A DNA stretch of 64,000 bases, taken from positions 253,461 through 317,460 of the forward strand of contig NZ_KE383896.1 of NCBI RefSeq assembly GCF_000422645.1, in the 5' to 3' direction. The notes below the pieces were generated by a model. The model searched no databases and was not told the origin of the DNA. It saw nothing but the letters and a program-made list of their open reading frames with translations. Below are positions 54,698-63,987 of the stretch, piece by piece (the stretch's first letter is position 1; every line of letters starts with the position of its first letter). The position numbers and the translations under genes were made by a program. The stretch is from Ferrimonas futtsuensis DSM 18154. GTDB lineage: Bacteria > Pseudomonadota > Gammaproteobacteria > Enterobacterales > Shewanellaceae.

Positions 54698-56362
54698 ATG
54701 TTCCGCAACAGCCCTTTGACCCTATCCCAAGCCAAACTCAGCGTGCATCTCTGCCTGCTGGGATTGTTGGTTGGCTTGGCCGCCGGTCTGTTCCTGCTGC
54801 TGTTCCGGTTCATGATCGATCTTGGCCAGGGGCTTATCCTGGACAGCCCGGACGATTTTAGCGATCTGCCGTCCCTGTGGCGAGCCCTTCTTCCCGTAGC
54901 CGGCGCCGGCGCCATCGCCCTCATTGCCGCGTTTACCGCCAACAAGTACCGGCGCCTGGGCATCGCCTACGTCATTCACCGCATCAAAGTCCACTACGGC
55001 AGCCTGCCCCTGGGCAGCGCCATGAACCAGTTCGCCAGTGCGGTGATCGCCCTGGCCAGCGGCTTCTCCGTGGGCCGGGAGGGGCCGGCGGTTCACCTGG
55101 GAGCCACGGTCGCCACCGGCTTCGCCCGCTACTGGAAACTGCCGGATAATGCCCTGTCGGTGCTGGCCTCTTGCGGCATCGCCGCCGGGATCAGCGCCAC
55201 CTTTAACTCGCCGCTGGCTGCGGTACTGTTCGTATTGGAGGTGGTACTGCGGGAGTACCGTATCCACACCTTCCTGCCGATTCTTATTGCCTCGGTGACC
55301 GGCAGCGTGGTCACCCAAAGCGTGTATGGCAACATTCACCTCTATGACCACTTCGCCATGGAGGTGTTTCCCGTCTCTCAGTATCCGCTGTTGCTGCTCA
55401 CCGGCCTGCTCATCGGCGGCATCGCCGCAGGTTTCAGCCATGGCCTGGTCACCATCACCGAGATCAGCCAGCGCTGGCCCATCACCCTCAGGCTGATGCT
55501 GGCCGGCGGCTTTACCGCCCTCATTGGCCTGCAGCTGCCCCAGGCGCTGGGCACCGAACACGCCGCGGTATCCATTGCCCTGAGTGACAATCCGGGTCTG
55601 CTGCTGTTACTGGCCCTGCTCGGTGCCAAAATCCTGGCAACCTGGGCCGCCATCGGCCTGGGCATTCCAGGCGGCATCATCGGTCCCCTCTATGGCATCG
55701 GCGCCGTGGTAGGCAGCCTGATCGCCTGGGGGCTGACCCCCCTGTTTCCCCAGTTGCAGCCCTTTATCCCCCTCTACGCCGTATTGGGAATGACCGCCAT
55801 GATGGGGGTCTGTCTGCATGCCCCCATGGCCGCACTCCTTGCCCTGCTGGAGCTGACTCAGGACGCGTCCATCATCCTGCCGTCCCTGCTGGTGACCCTG
55901 CCCGCCTACCTGCTGGCCTACTCGGTGTTCGGCTCCCGCTCCCTCTTCCTCAGCCAGCTGGACGCCCAGGGACTGGAGTACCGGGTCTCCCCCACCGAGG
56001 CTGGCCTGCAGAAAACCGGTGTCATGGCCCTGGCGGACCGCCAGTTTGTCATCGGCACACCTAATCAGAGCGACGAAGACCTGTTGAAACTGATGAGTGA
56101 CGCCAGCCAGCAGCGACTGCTGCTCAGGCACATGGACCGCTGTGAACTGGTCAGCCTGCACGCCAACTACGACGACGACACCCCGCTGATGCGTACCGAC
56201 GCCTTTCCCCTACCGATGACCGCCACCTTGGCGGAGGTGCACAAACTGCTCAATCGCAACCGGCAGAAGGCGGTGTACATCTACGACACCGGGCCGGACC
56301 ACCCTATCGGCGTCATCACCTGGACCATGCTGCGTCAGGCTCTTAGGGCCAAACACTTCTAG
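54698..56362 (+). CDS. ClC-family chloride channel/transporter with degenerate CBS region
   Basis: Membrane protein (554 residues): ClC core to about 420, then a C-terminal cytoplasmic region of about 120 residues resembling a worn CBS pair. The gating glutamate is present in FSVGREGPAVHLGA. Two other marks differ from E. coli ClcA: the Ser-containing GSGIP motif is replaced by RRLGIAYVI, and the proton glutamate (ClcA E203, second E of FIIEE) is valine in LFVLEVVLRE. Valine there is typical of ClC channels rather than exchangers. Function as a passive anion channel is inferred. Confidence 0.88.
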   Translation: MFRNSPLTLSQAKLSVHLCLLGLLVGLAAGLFLLLFRFMIDLGQGLILDSPDDFSDLPSLWRALLPVAGAGAIALIAAFTANKYRRLGIAYVIHRIKVHYGSLPLGSAMNQFASAVIALASGFSVGREGPAVHLGATVATGFARYWKLPDNALSVLASCGIAAGISATFNSPLAAVLFVLEVVLREYRIHTFLPILIASVTGSVVTQSVYGNIHLYDHFAMEVFPVSQYPLLLLTGLLIGGIAAGFSHGLVTITEISQRWPITLRLMLAGGFTALIGLQLPQALGTEHAAVSIALSDNPGLLLLLALLGAKILATWAAIGLGIPGGIIGPLYGIGAVVGSLIAWGLTPLFPQLQPFIPLYAVLGMTAMMGVCLHAPMAALLALLELTQDASIILPSLLVTLPAYLLAYSVFGSRSLFLSQLDAQGLEYRVSPTEAGLQKTGVMALADRQFVIGTPNQSDEDLLKLMSDASQQRLLLRHMDRCELVSLHANYDDDTPLMRTDAFPLPMTATLAEVHKLLNRNRQKAVYIYDTGPDHPIGVITWTMLRQALRAKHF

Positions 56363-56650
56363 AAACAGCCGCTCTTTTGTCACTGCCCCTTCCGTTGGCC
56401 GCACTCCGGTTCTCTAACTGAGTCAACAGCTTCCCCCGGCCGAGGAAAGTGAGCCTCACCGCAAGCTGGAAAGGAGATCCTTGCCAACCCAGGTCACAAA
56501 ATGCCACCCTTGCGCCTTTGCAAGGGAACTGTCATTGGCTGGCATTTGTCGATACCATGCACACAGTTTCCGGCATCCGCCTCAGAAAACGCGGATCGCC
56601 AACTTTATACCGTTAGCGGGCGCCCGTCGCCCTACCCAGGAAGGATAATG
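56363..56650 (+). other. hemL leader region
   Basis: No gene is visible; the in-frame upstream extension to 56501 is unlikely to be translated because a strong AGGAAGG site marks 56651. The region holds a compact two-stem element (listed separately) and CAGCTT ... AAGCTG pairing (56428 and 56462) around GGCCGAGG. No clear promoter was identified. Confidence 0.45.
56496..56549 (+). promoter_or_regulatory. Two-stem RNA-like element upstream of hemL
   Basis: Outer strands ACAAAATGCCA (56496-56506) and TGGCATTTGT (56540-56549) pair over ten base pairs with one bulged A; inside, CCCTTGC-GCCTTT-GCAAGGG (56507-56526) forms a seven-pair hairpin, leaving AACTGTCATTGGC unpaired on one side. It sits about 100 bases before the hemL start and belongs to no class I know. 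Confidence 0.5.
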
Positions 56651-57937
56651 ATGAATCGCTCCGAATCCCTGTTTGAACAGGCTCAAAAGACCATCCCCGG
56701 CGGTGTGAACTCCCCGGTACGCGCCTTCAAAGGCGTCGGCGGCACTCCCGTCTTTATCGAGCGCGCCGACGGCGCCTATCTGTACGACGTGGACGGCAAG
56801 CAGTACATCGATTACGTCGGTTCCTGGGGCCCAATGATTCTGGGCCACAACCACCCAGCCATCCGCGACGCCGTGGTTCAGGCGGCCAACAACGGCCTCT
56901 CCTTCGGTGCCCCGACCGCCGCCGAAGTGGAGATGGCGGAACTGGTCTGTGACATCCTGCCTCACGTCGAGCAGGTGCGTATGGCCAACTCCGGCACCGA
57001 AGCCACCATGAGCGCCCTGCGTCTGGCCCGTGGCTTCACCGGCCGTGACAAGTTCATCAAGTTTGAAGGCTGCTACCATGGCCACGCCGACTGCCTGCTG
57101 GTAAAAGCCGGTTCCGGCATGCTGACCTTCGGTGAGCCCACCAGCCCAGGTGTTCCTGCGGACTTCGCCAAGCACACCCTGACCGCCACCTACAACGATT
57201 TGGACTCCGTCAAGGCGCTGTTCGAGTCCAACCCGGGTCAGATCTCCAGCATCATCCTGGAACCCGTGGCCGGTAACATGAACTGCATCCCACCGGTTGA
57301 AGGCTTCCTCGAAGGTCTGCGCGCCCTGTGTGACGAGCACGGTGCCCTGCTGATCATCGACGAGGTAATGACCGGCTTCCGCGTCTCCCTGACCGGTGCC
57401 CACGGCCACTACGGCGTACGCCCTGATCTGGTGTGCCTGGGTAAGGTCATTGGCGGCGGTATGCCCGTGGGTGCCTTCGGTGGTCGCGCCGACGTGATGC
57501 AGCACCTGGCCCCTGCTGGCCCGGTATACCAGGCCGGCACCCTGTCCGGTAACCCCATCGCCATGGCCGCCGGTATGGCTCAGCTGAAGCTGCTGCGCGA
57601 GCCCGGCATCTATGAGGCCCTGGCTGCCAAGACCGAGAAGCTGGCTCTGGGCCTGAAAGCCGCCGCCGACAAGGCGGGCGTGCCCATGGCCATCAACTAC
57701 GTCGGCGCCATGTTCGGCGTGTTCTTCACCTCCGAGGAGAAGATCACCCGCTACGATCAAGTGACCCAGTGCAACATGGAGCAGTTCAACGCCTTCTTCC
57801 ACGGCATGCTGCAGGAGGGGGTCAACCTGGCGCCGTCCGCCTATGAAGCCGGCTTCCTGTCCATGAGCCACAGCGACGAAGACATCGACGCCACCATCGC
57901 CGCCGCCGAGCGGGTACTGGCCAAGATCGCCGGTTAA
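56651..57937 (+). CDS. hemL: Glutamate-1-semialdehyde 2,1-aminomutase HemL
   Basis: PLP enzyme that makes 5-aminolevulinate, the last C5-pathway step to haem precursors. The start [26 protein letters not shown] gives 428 residues and places the PLP lysine ([15 protein letters not shown]) at K265, the E. coli number; an ATG one codon earlier is equally readable. Other motifs are [30 protein letters not shown] and [19 protein letters not shown] precedes it. Confidence 0.96.
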   Translation: MNRSESLFEQAQKTIPGGVNSPVRAFKGVGGTPVFIERADGAYLYDVDGKQYIDYVGSWGPMILGHNHPAIRDAVVQAANNGLSFGAPTAAEVEMAELVCDILPHVEQVRMANSGTEATMSALRLARGFTGRDKFIKFEGCYHGHADCLLVKAGSGMLTFGEPTSPGVPADFAKHTLTATYNDLDSVKALFESNPGQISSIILEPVAGNMNCIPPVEGFLEGLRALCDEHGALLIIDEVMTGFRVSLTGAHGHYGVRPDLVCLGKVIGGGMPVGAFGGRADVMQHLAPAGPVYQAGTLSGNPIAMAAGMAQLKLLREPGIYEALAAKTEKLALGLKAAADKAGVPMAINYVGAMFGVFFTSEEKITRYDQVTQCNMEQFNAFFHGMLQEGVNLAPSAYEAGFLSMSHSDEDIDATIAAAERVLAKIAG

Positions 57938-57955
57938 TCCCGACATCAAGCGCAG

Positions 57956-57981
57956 AAAGGGCAGCCCATGGGCTGCCCTTT
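57956..57981 (+). terminator. Rho-independent terminator of hemL
   Basis: AAAGGGCAGCCC / GGGCTGCCCTTT palindrome 18 bases after the stop; the T-run is short (TTTGT). Confidence 0.8.
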
Positions 57982-58174
57982 GTCGTTTCAGGGATCAGGC
58001 AGATGCCTGGTCAGCTTGGTGTCGACTCTTATGCCGCTGGTACCCCGCTATTCCGAGCCGCTTGAAGGCTCGCCCTGTTTCAGTCTCTGTGCTGAACAGA
58101 CCGGGGAAGAGAGTCATAAGGCGAGCCGATGGCGCGTTGATGCCGCCGGTGTCTGTCGCAGGGCGACGCTCACT
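57982..58174. other. Gap between hemL and the lipoprotein gene
   Basis: I see no gene, repeat or RNA signature. Short open frames here lack ribosome sites and recognisable sequence. Confidence 0.5.
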
Positions 58175-58185
58175 CCGGACACAAA

Positions 58186-58208
58186 AAAGCCACCCGAAGG
58201 TGGCTTAT
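58186..58208 (-). terminator. Rho-independent terminator of the lipoprotein gene
   Basis: Minus-strand AAGCCACC-TTCG-GGTGGCTTTTTT hairpin 17 bases after the stop. CCGGACA (58175-58181) and TGTCCGG (58211-58217) flank it as an additional outer stem. Confidence 0.9.
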
Positions 58209-58224
58209 CATGTCCGGCTCTGTG

Positions 58225-61200
58225 CTATTGCCACTGAGAGAAGATCAGCTCGGCGTTTTCACTGAAATCCTGCTCCAACACAGGAGTTTCAACACCTATT
58301 TCAGTGACCCGAATATTGTCGATGGCTCCGACACCGTTCACCAGCATCTGAAGAGAATAACGGCCACTCGCATCCTGATGACCAACGAAGGCTTCGGCAT
58401 CGACCAATTCGGTGATCACATTCCCATCACCGTCCAGCACCTCATATCGAACAGTCACAGTCAGGCCACCGTCATTTTGAACAAAGCTCACTCGGTGCTT
58501 GAGCCAGTCATGATCACTGCCAAAGCCCTCACTGTGCAGATATTTATGAGGGTTGAGCATAGGGTCCGCTCCAGTAGTCTGCATGGCAATACGATCATGA
58601 TGCATGCCCCAGTCACTGGAATTGGTGTTTACGAACCACTGACCGAATTCTGTCGGCATGAAGGAGTCTTCGGTAAAAACAGGATCCCAAGACCACTCCT
58701 CTCGCCAATCGCGAGTGGTTTCAGCTTCTACACCTTCCGGCAAGGAATCATAGACACTGAGCAGTCCTCGATAATCGATACTCCCATCGCCATTTCTGTC
58801 ACCGGCATAGAAGCCATTGGACCATTCCACGGCGGGCAATATGAAACGCTCTTCCACGGCTAAGGCCAGGGGGTTTTCGGTTCCAACCGGAACCCAATAC
58901 TCCTCCTGCCACTCTAAGTCAGGCACCTCCACGGAGTTTCCGTACTGATCCTGGTAACCTCCCTCTACCCAGACAAGGTAGCTGGTTTCATCCCATTCGT
59001 TGCCATCATCATCCCGCCAGGCCCCAAAGGACCAACGATAGATCACCCCAGTTTCAGAGTCCTGGTAATACCCCTCTCGCTGGAAGAGGTAATTGCCTGT
59101 TTCAACATGAAACAGCGCCCATTGACCCTCTCCCGACGTCGGATCTACATAAGTAGAGTTGAAATAGTGCTGCGTACCATCGATGTTGACACCATGGCTT
59201 GACACCAACTCATAGCTATTCTGACTTGTCACCACGCCCGTAGAATCGGTGAAAGAAACCTGCATGATCCTTTGCCTTTGGCCAAACTGATCAAGCTTAT
59301 CCGCCCCTTCCTCATCGACAGGCCAATGGGTCTCATAGCGATTGCCATTGATATCGTAGTAAAAGCTCTCCTGCCATCGCCAAACCACTCCATCTGGATC
59401 ATGAATTTGAGACTCCACCTTTTCCCAATTCACCTGCCGGGAGTCCTTCAGCGCCAACCTCACCTGTGCCTGCTGGCGAACGGGTACACTGAACTCCACC
59501 TGATGATTTAAAGACTCAAGTTCATTGGTTAATTTCAGGCTGTATTCATGCCAAGAGGGAGCGGCTTGTGCCAATTTAGCCACTTCACCATCAGTAACAC
59601 CGGGAATCGCACCAACCGTACCAGCATACCAACCAGATTCAGGGCGAGTAGTAAACTCCCAGGAAGACAATTGAGGTTCCTCCGAAGTCCCCAAAGGCAT
59701 TCCTTCAAAGTCCAGCACGGTGCCATCCACATCTATGGAATAACGCTCCCCAAAAGCTAGAGTATCTGTCTGGGCACCATTGGTGCGATTAGCATCAAAG
59801 ATCAAGTGAACATTGCGATTAAGCCAAACCTTCATGTTGAAAGGCTGCTCATCGATCCCTTCCGCTCCCCTGGTGTTGTGATCCGTAACCCTCAATCCTT
59901 GGTTTACCGAAGCCTGATCCATCGGTTTGCTAAACTCGATACTGGCAGAAGCAACGTTTTCACTGTTGGTGTAGTACTGCACCACTCGGGGTTGCTCACC
60001 GCTATGATTGTCTGCCTCCTTCGAAGGTAATACCTCTAGGTCATCGATCTCCAGAGCCGATCCAGAGACAGAGGCTGTCTCGGTTACGGTGAGATACTCT
60101 TCCGGAACTGCGCCTTGCTTCATCAACAAGGTATCCAGGGTTCCTGAGATCATCATGGACCGATTCATATCGAAACCGGTGAAATGAAGAACGTCTGCCG
60201 AAAGCTTCCAGTTGGAGATGTCGTAACGCTCTAGCCAATGACCTTCGCTATCCTCCCCGGCCAATATACTGATGCGCTCTCCACTGACCATGCGCACGGC
60301 CTGAATCACTGTCCTTGGACTGAAGCTGTTGCTCTCGTGCTCTTGCTGCTCGATATAGTAGACGTATCCCTTGGAGATCTGGAGTGCTCTATCCCCCTGA
60401 TCCCAATACCCCCACCAGTCATCACCCATGTCGATGCTGACGATCTTATTTTCGGAGTAGGGAAGAATTCGGTAGAGATTACCTTGGTAATGGTTTCGAG
60501 ATAGCTGTTCATCCCAGCGAGACTCAACAAACAATCCGTATACATATCCATCATCCGCTAAGATGACACGCTCTGGCGTTGTTTCCCACTGGTTATCGGC
60601 AAAGGCAGAAGTATCCAGCCGGACATGTTCACGGCCGCCATAAGCATTAGCTTGAGCAAACTGTAATCCATCCTGATCATGGTCGTACGCCTGATAGAAA
60701 ATGACAGTCTCATGATCATCGGCTGCGTAGAAATAGCTGTGGCCATATTGATCATTGGTCAAATCGTTGGTTGCGGGATAATCCGCATCCAAATTACTGA
60801 CCATTCTAAGGCCCATACCACCATTATCACTCCAATAGTCGTACACCAGAGTATCGTTGGGCAGCATGATAAAACTGCTGATACCGATATCATCGGGAGA
60901 AAGGTAATACCCCTCCCCTTCCACGCCCACTCGACGCAATTGGGCTGGCGTCTCCCAATCCAGCTCCACCCGAACGATATAGCTTTCTGTTACCTGGTTG
61001 CCATCATCGTCCAAAACCGGACGCAGCTCGATTGTCGTTTTGGGATTGCCGTCTTCATCCAGAACAGGAACGCCGTTTTCATCCACCAAAGGAACTTCCA
61101 CCTCCTCGAAGGCAGGACGCTCCCCCAATTCAAAATTCAGCTTTCTGGCCATATACACGACTTCACCAGATGAGTTGAACTGGATAGGTTTAAGAGAAGT

Positions 61201-61950
61201 GTCACTGAGACGGCCGTAGAAACTATCTTCGATGTAAGCTGCGCCATAGCCATACTCGAGACAATCCCAGCTGTCGTCCTCTAGTGACACTTTAAAAATG
61301 GCACACTGGGCTTCTCTTACTAATGATTCAGAAGCCCACAAGTCCCAGAGATCTACGGCAAGGTATACATATTCGCTGTTCGGCCCTACAACAGAGTATG
61401 CCACTTTAAAGTCATACTCTGAGTCGGCCCCAAACAGGGTCTGACCCTTGTCATCCAATATAAAGAAGTTGCTGGCACCGCCGTCTTCTGCCCCAACCTG
61501 TTCTGCAAGTGCCATTACCGAGTTCGAAACAAGCTTGTCATCCCTGTCCGTGCCACCAAACCGAAAGCTCTTTAAAGGGGAGGATTGGGAAGTGTCGGCT
61601 GATACAGCCTTAACCAGATTCCCTCCTGGCACTGTGGCTTGTTGAGAAGCACTGTCCACCGATGTGAATATCTGGGAGGCCCCTGAAAGCCGAAATCCAA
61701 TCTTATTGGATAATGATGGCTGATAGGGCTCATCCGGGCTTGTGGGCGTATCCGGATCCGTCGGAGTATCGGGTTCCGTCGGAGTATCCGGAGTCGTGGG
61801 TGTGTCCGGGGTCGTTGGCGTGTCTGGGGTCGTCGGGGTATCCGGCTCCTCAGGTGTCTGAGGGGTAGAGCCCGAAGACCCCCCTCCACCACAGCCAACA
61901 AGCACCAGTGCCAATAAAGCACTGAGATAAGTTTTTCTCTGCATCATCAT
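58225..61950 (-). CDS. Very large surface lipoprotein with TPD repeats, unknown function
   Basis: Lipoprotein of 1,241 residues. The lipobox LVLVGC puts the lipidated cysteine at 20, followed by GGGGSSGS and about seven DTPTTP-type hexapeptides (33-75) that look like a flexible stalk. The body contains acidic calcium-like loops (DENGVPVLDEDGNPK, DRNGDGSIDYRG), many Trp/Tyr-rich beta stretches, and an SbsA-type Ig-like unit (ASIEFSKPMDQASVNQGLRVTD) near 665. Possibly propeller- or Ig-rich. By eye it is more AT-rich than its neighbours. Three tandem ATG codons offer starts at 61950, 61947 or 61944 behind AAGGA. I recognise no specific family. Confidence 0.8.
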   Translation of the reverse strand: MMMQRKTYLSALLALVLVGCGGGGSSGSTPQTPEEPDTPTTPDTPTTPDTPTTPDTPTEPDTPTDPDTPTSPDEPYQPSLSNKIGFRLSGASQIFTSVDSASQQATVPGGNLVKAVSADTSQSSPLKSFRFGGTDRDDKLVSNSVMALAEQVGAEDGGASNFFILDDKGQTLFGADSEYDFKVAYSVVGPNSEYVYLAVDLWDLWASESLVREAQCAIFKVSLEDDSWDCLEYGYGAAYIEDSFYGRLSDTSLKPIQFNSSGEVVYMARKLNFELGERPAFEEVEVPLVDENGVPVLDEDGNPKTTIELRPVLDDDGNQVTESYIVRVELDWETPAQLRRVGVEGEGYYLSPDDIGISSFIMLPNDTLVYDYWSDNGGMGLRMVSNLDADYPATNDLTNDQYGHSYFYAADDHETVIFYQAYDHDQDGLQFAQANAYGGREHVRLDTSAFADNQWETTPERVILADDGYVYGLFVESRWDEQLSRNHYQGNLYRILPYSENKIVSIDMGDDWWGYWDQGDRALQISKGYVYYIEQQEHESNSFSPRTVIQAVRMVSGERISILAGEDSEGHWLERYDISNWKLSADVLHFTGFDMNRSMMISGTLDTLLMKQGAVPEEYLTVTETASVSGSALEIDDLEVLPSKEADNHSGEQPRVVQYYTNSENVASASIEFSKPMDQASVNQGLRVTDHNTRGAEGIDEQPFNMKVWLNRNVHLIFDANRTNGAQTDTLAFGERYSIDVDGTVLDFEGMPLGTSEEPQLSSWEFTTRPESGWYAGTVGAIPGVTDGEVAKLAQAAPSWHEYSLKLTNELESLNHQVEFSVPVRQQAQVRLALKDSRQVNWEKVESQIHDPDGVVWRWQESFYYDINGNRYETHWPVDEEGADKLDQFGQRQRIMQVSFTDSTGVVTSQNSYELVSSHGVNIDGTQHYFNSTYVDPTSGEGQWALFHVETGNYLFQREGYYQDSETGVIYRWSFGAWRDDDGNEWDETSYLVWVEGGYQDQYGNSVEVPDLEWQEEYWVPVGTENPLALAVEERFILPAVEWSNGFYAGDRNGDGSIDYRGLLSVYDSLPEGVEAETTRDWREEWSWDPVFTEDSFMPTEFGQWFVNTNSSDWGMHHDRIAMQTTGADPMLNPHKYLHSEGFGSDHDWLKHRVSFVQNDGGLTVTVRYEVLDGDGNVITELVDAEAFVGHQDASGRYSLQMLVNGVGAIDNIRVTEIGVETPVLEQDFSENAELIFSQWQ
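61737..61852 (-). repeat. Tandem TPD-coding repeat in the lipoprotein gene
   Basis: Successive copies of an 18-base unit code DTPTTP, with DTPTEP, DTPTDP and DTPTSP variants, about seven copies. Unit length is a multiple of three, so copy number can change without a frameshift. Confidence 0.8.
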
Positions 61951-62473
61951 TCATCCTTGTGACATTAAAAGGAAGGCTTTAAATACAAGCGTTCCAAAAC
62001 ACTTCCTTGATTATTTTGGGGACTGTTAGGCCTTTTCTGGATAATAAAAAAGAGTCACCTCTTCAAAGTTCACTACCAAAGTCCAAAGAGATGATTTTGC
62101 TTCAAGCTAAAATTTAAATATGTGACACACGTAGTAAATATAGAAAAATCAAATAATTGAACCTGAATTCTGGTTTTGCAAACCAACACACCTGCCCCAA
62201 AGTGTTATTAATTTCCATCAATCACACTGACGTAAAACCATATTGGTTTGGTTTAGGAAAATAAATAACGAAATCAACTCAACCTTTCTCGCAACAAACT
62301 TGATATCGACAGTGAATTAATGTTTTCTTCATTTTATAACTTGCTGCGAATCAAGCCTCCAAGAAAAGACCCGCTGAAGTGGTGTGATTAAACCCTGAAC
62401 ACTGGTATAATCGCCTTCCGGCTGTGTCTGGCCTGCAGACACGTCGGTGAATGCCGATACCTAGGGAATCAGC
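61951..62473. promoter_or_regulatory. AT-rich divergent region between the lipoprotein gene and pyrB
   Basis: This 523-base gap has no gene and is clearly more AT-rich than the flanks. Near pyrB, TGGTATAAT supplies an extended -10 (TATAAT 62406-62411). It is followed by a GTGTCTG-GCCTG-CAGACAC hairpin (62424-62442) in the leader. Unlike E. coli pyrBI there is no T-run attenuator or obvious leader peptide. The lipoprotein promoter was not resolved. Confidence 0.6.
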
Positions 62474-63397
62474 ATGACAAACCCTCTCTATAACAAGAAC
62501 ATCATCTCTGTTGCGGACCTGTCCCGAACCGAACTGGAATTGATCGTCTCCACCGCACAATCGATCAAGAATGAACCCCGTCCCCAGTTGCTCGCCGGCA
62601 AGGTGATCGCCAGCTGTTTCTTCGAAGCCTCCACCCGAACCCGACTCTCTTTCGAGACTGCCGTCCAGCGCCTTGGCGGTACGGTGATCGGCTTCGACTC
62701 CGGTGGCAACACCTCACTGGCGCAGAAGGGAGAAACCCTGGCGGACTCGGTCAAAGTGATCTCCTCCTACAGTGACGCCTTCTTTATGCGCCACCCCCAG
62801 GAGGGTGCGGCACGGCTGGCCAGCGAGTTCTCGTCGGTGCCGGTCATCAACGGCGGCGACGGCGCCAACCAGCACCCCACCCAGACGCTGCTCGATCTCT
62901 TCTCCATCTATGAGACCCAGGGCACTCTGGAGGGACTGAATGTGGCCTTCGTCGGCGACCTCAAATATGGCCGTACCGTTCACTCCCTGGCCCAAGCACT
63001 CTCTCTGTTCGGTTGCCGGTTCTATTTTGTCGCCCCGGACGCCCTGAGGATGCCCGACTACCTGTGCGAAGAGCTCAGCGACGCCGGTATCCAGTTTACC
63101 CACGTGGAAAACCTGGAGCAGGTGATGCCTGAACTGGATGTGCTCTACATGACCCGGGTGCAGAAAGAGCGCTTTGACCCCACCGAATACCAGCACATGA
63201 AGTCCAAGTATGTGCTCACCGCTGCCATGCTCAGGGAGGTTAAGAACAACCTCAAGATCCTTCATCCCCTGCCACGCATCGATGAGATCACCACAGATGT
63301 GGACCATACCCCCTACGCCTACTACTTCGAGCAGGCGGAGAACGGAGTTTATGCCCGCCAGGCACTGCTGGCACTGGTGCTGAAGGAGGAGTTGTAA
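62474..63397 (+). CDS. pyrB: Aspartate carbamoyltransferase catalytic subunit PyrB
   Basis: Joins carbamoyl phosphate and aspartate in pyrimidine synthesis (307 residues). The carbamoyl-phosphate motif is [11 protein letters not shown], followed by SLAQKGETL and [40 protein letters not shown] and the aspartate site HPLPRIDEI. It is followed after three bases by the regulatory subunit gene, as in enterobacteria. Confidence 0.97.
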   Translation: MTNPLYNKNIISVADLSRTELELIVSTAQSIKNEPRPQLLAGKVIASCFFEASTRTRLSFETAVQRLGGTVIGFDSGGNTSLAQKGETLADSVKVISSYSDAFFMRHPQEGAARLASEFSSVPVINGGDGANQHPTQTLLDLFSIYETQGTLEGLNVAFVGDLKYGRTVHSLAQALSLFGCRFYFVAPDALRMPDYLCEELSDAGIQFTHVENLEQVMPELDVLYMTRVQKERFDPTEYQHMKSKYVLTAAMLREVKNNLKILHPLPRIDEITTDVDHTPYAYYFEQAENGVYARQALLALVLKEEL

Positions 63398-63400
63398 GCC

Positions 63401-63862
63401 ATGTCCAAGAACAAACTCAAGGTGGAAGCCATTGCCCAGGGCACAGTGATCGATCACATCCCTGCCGGCATGGGAGTGCGTATCCTCAAGTTCTTCCAGC
63501 TCACCGACAAGAACGAGCGCATTACCGTCGGCCTCAATCTGCGCAGCGGAGACACCTATACAAAGGATCTGATCAAGGTGGAGAACACGGTGTTTACCGT
63601 GGAGCAGGCCAACCAGCTTGCGCTGTTTGCCAGCGAAGCCACCATCAATGAGATCAACGACTTCAAGGTGGTCAACAAGTACAAGGTGCAGTTGCCGGAC
63701 GCCATCAGCGGCGTACTGCGCTGCCCCAACTCCAACTGCATCACCTGCCATGAAAGCGTGGCGACCCGCTTCTACGTCACCGAGAAGCACACGGGCACCA
63801 CCCTTAAGTGCCATTACTGCGAAAAGAGCTTCCAAACAAGCCTCTTCTCCGAGCTCAACTAA
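63401..63862 (+). CDS. pyrI: Aspartate carbamoyltransferase regulatory subunit PyrI
   Basis: Allosteric subunit (153 residues) binding ATP, CTP and UTP and needed for the 12-subunit enzyme. The nucleotide domain shows VEAIAQGTVIDHIPAGMGVRIL; the zinc domain has four cysteines in CPNSNCITCHES and KCHYCEKSF, with the first two and last two forming the site. Second gene of pyrBI, ending at a terminator. Confidence 0.97.
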   Translation: MSKNKLKVEAIAQGTVIDHIPAGMGVRILKFFQLTDKNERITVGLNLRSGDTYTKDLIKVENTVFTVEQANQLALFASEATINEINDFKVVNKYKVQLPDAISGVLRCPNSNCITCHESVATRFYVTEKHTGTTLKCHYCEKSFQTSLFSELN

Positions 63863-63867
63863 GACAA

Positions 63868-63893
63868 AAGGCCGGGTACTCCCCGGCCTTTCC
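63868..63893 (+). terminator. Rho-independent terminator of pyrBI
   Basis: AAGGCCGGG-TACT-CCCCGGCCTT stem, then TCCTTTC, a few bases after the pyrI stop. Confidence 0.88.
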
Positions 63894-63987
63894 TTTCGCT
63901 TGCCTGGGGCGCCCGCCTTGGTTAAAGTAGCGGCCCGATCGCAAAGCGATCCCTTTTTCAACTTCCCGTGCCCAGAAGAGAGGCCCC

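Noticed and set aside
62380-62473. UTP-sensitive attenuator of E. coli pyrBI type
   Set aside because: There is a leader hairpin but no T-run terminator and no leader peptide with a following U-tract.
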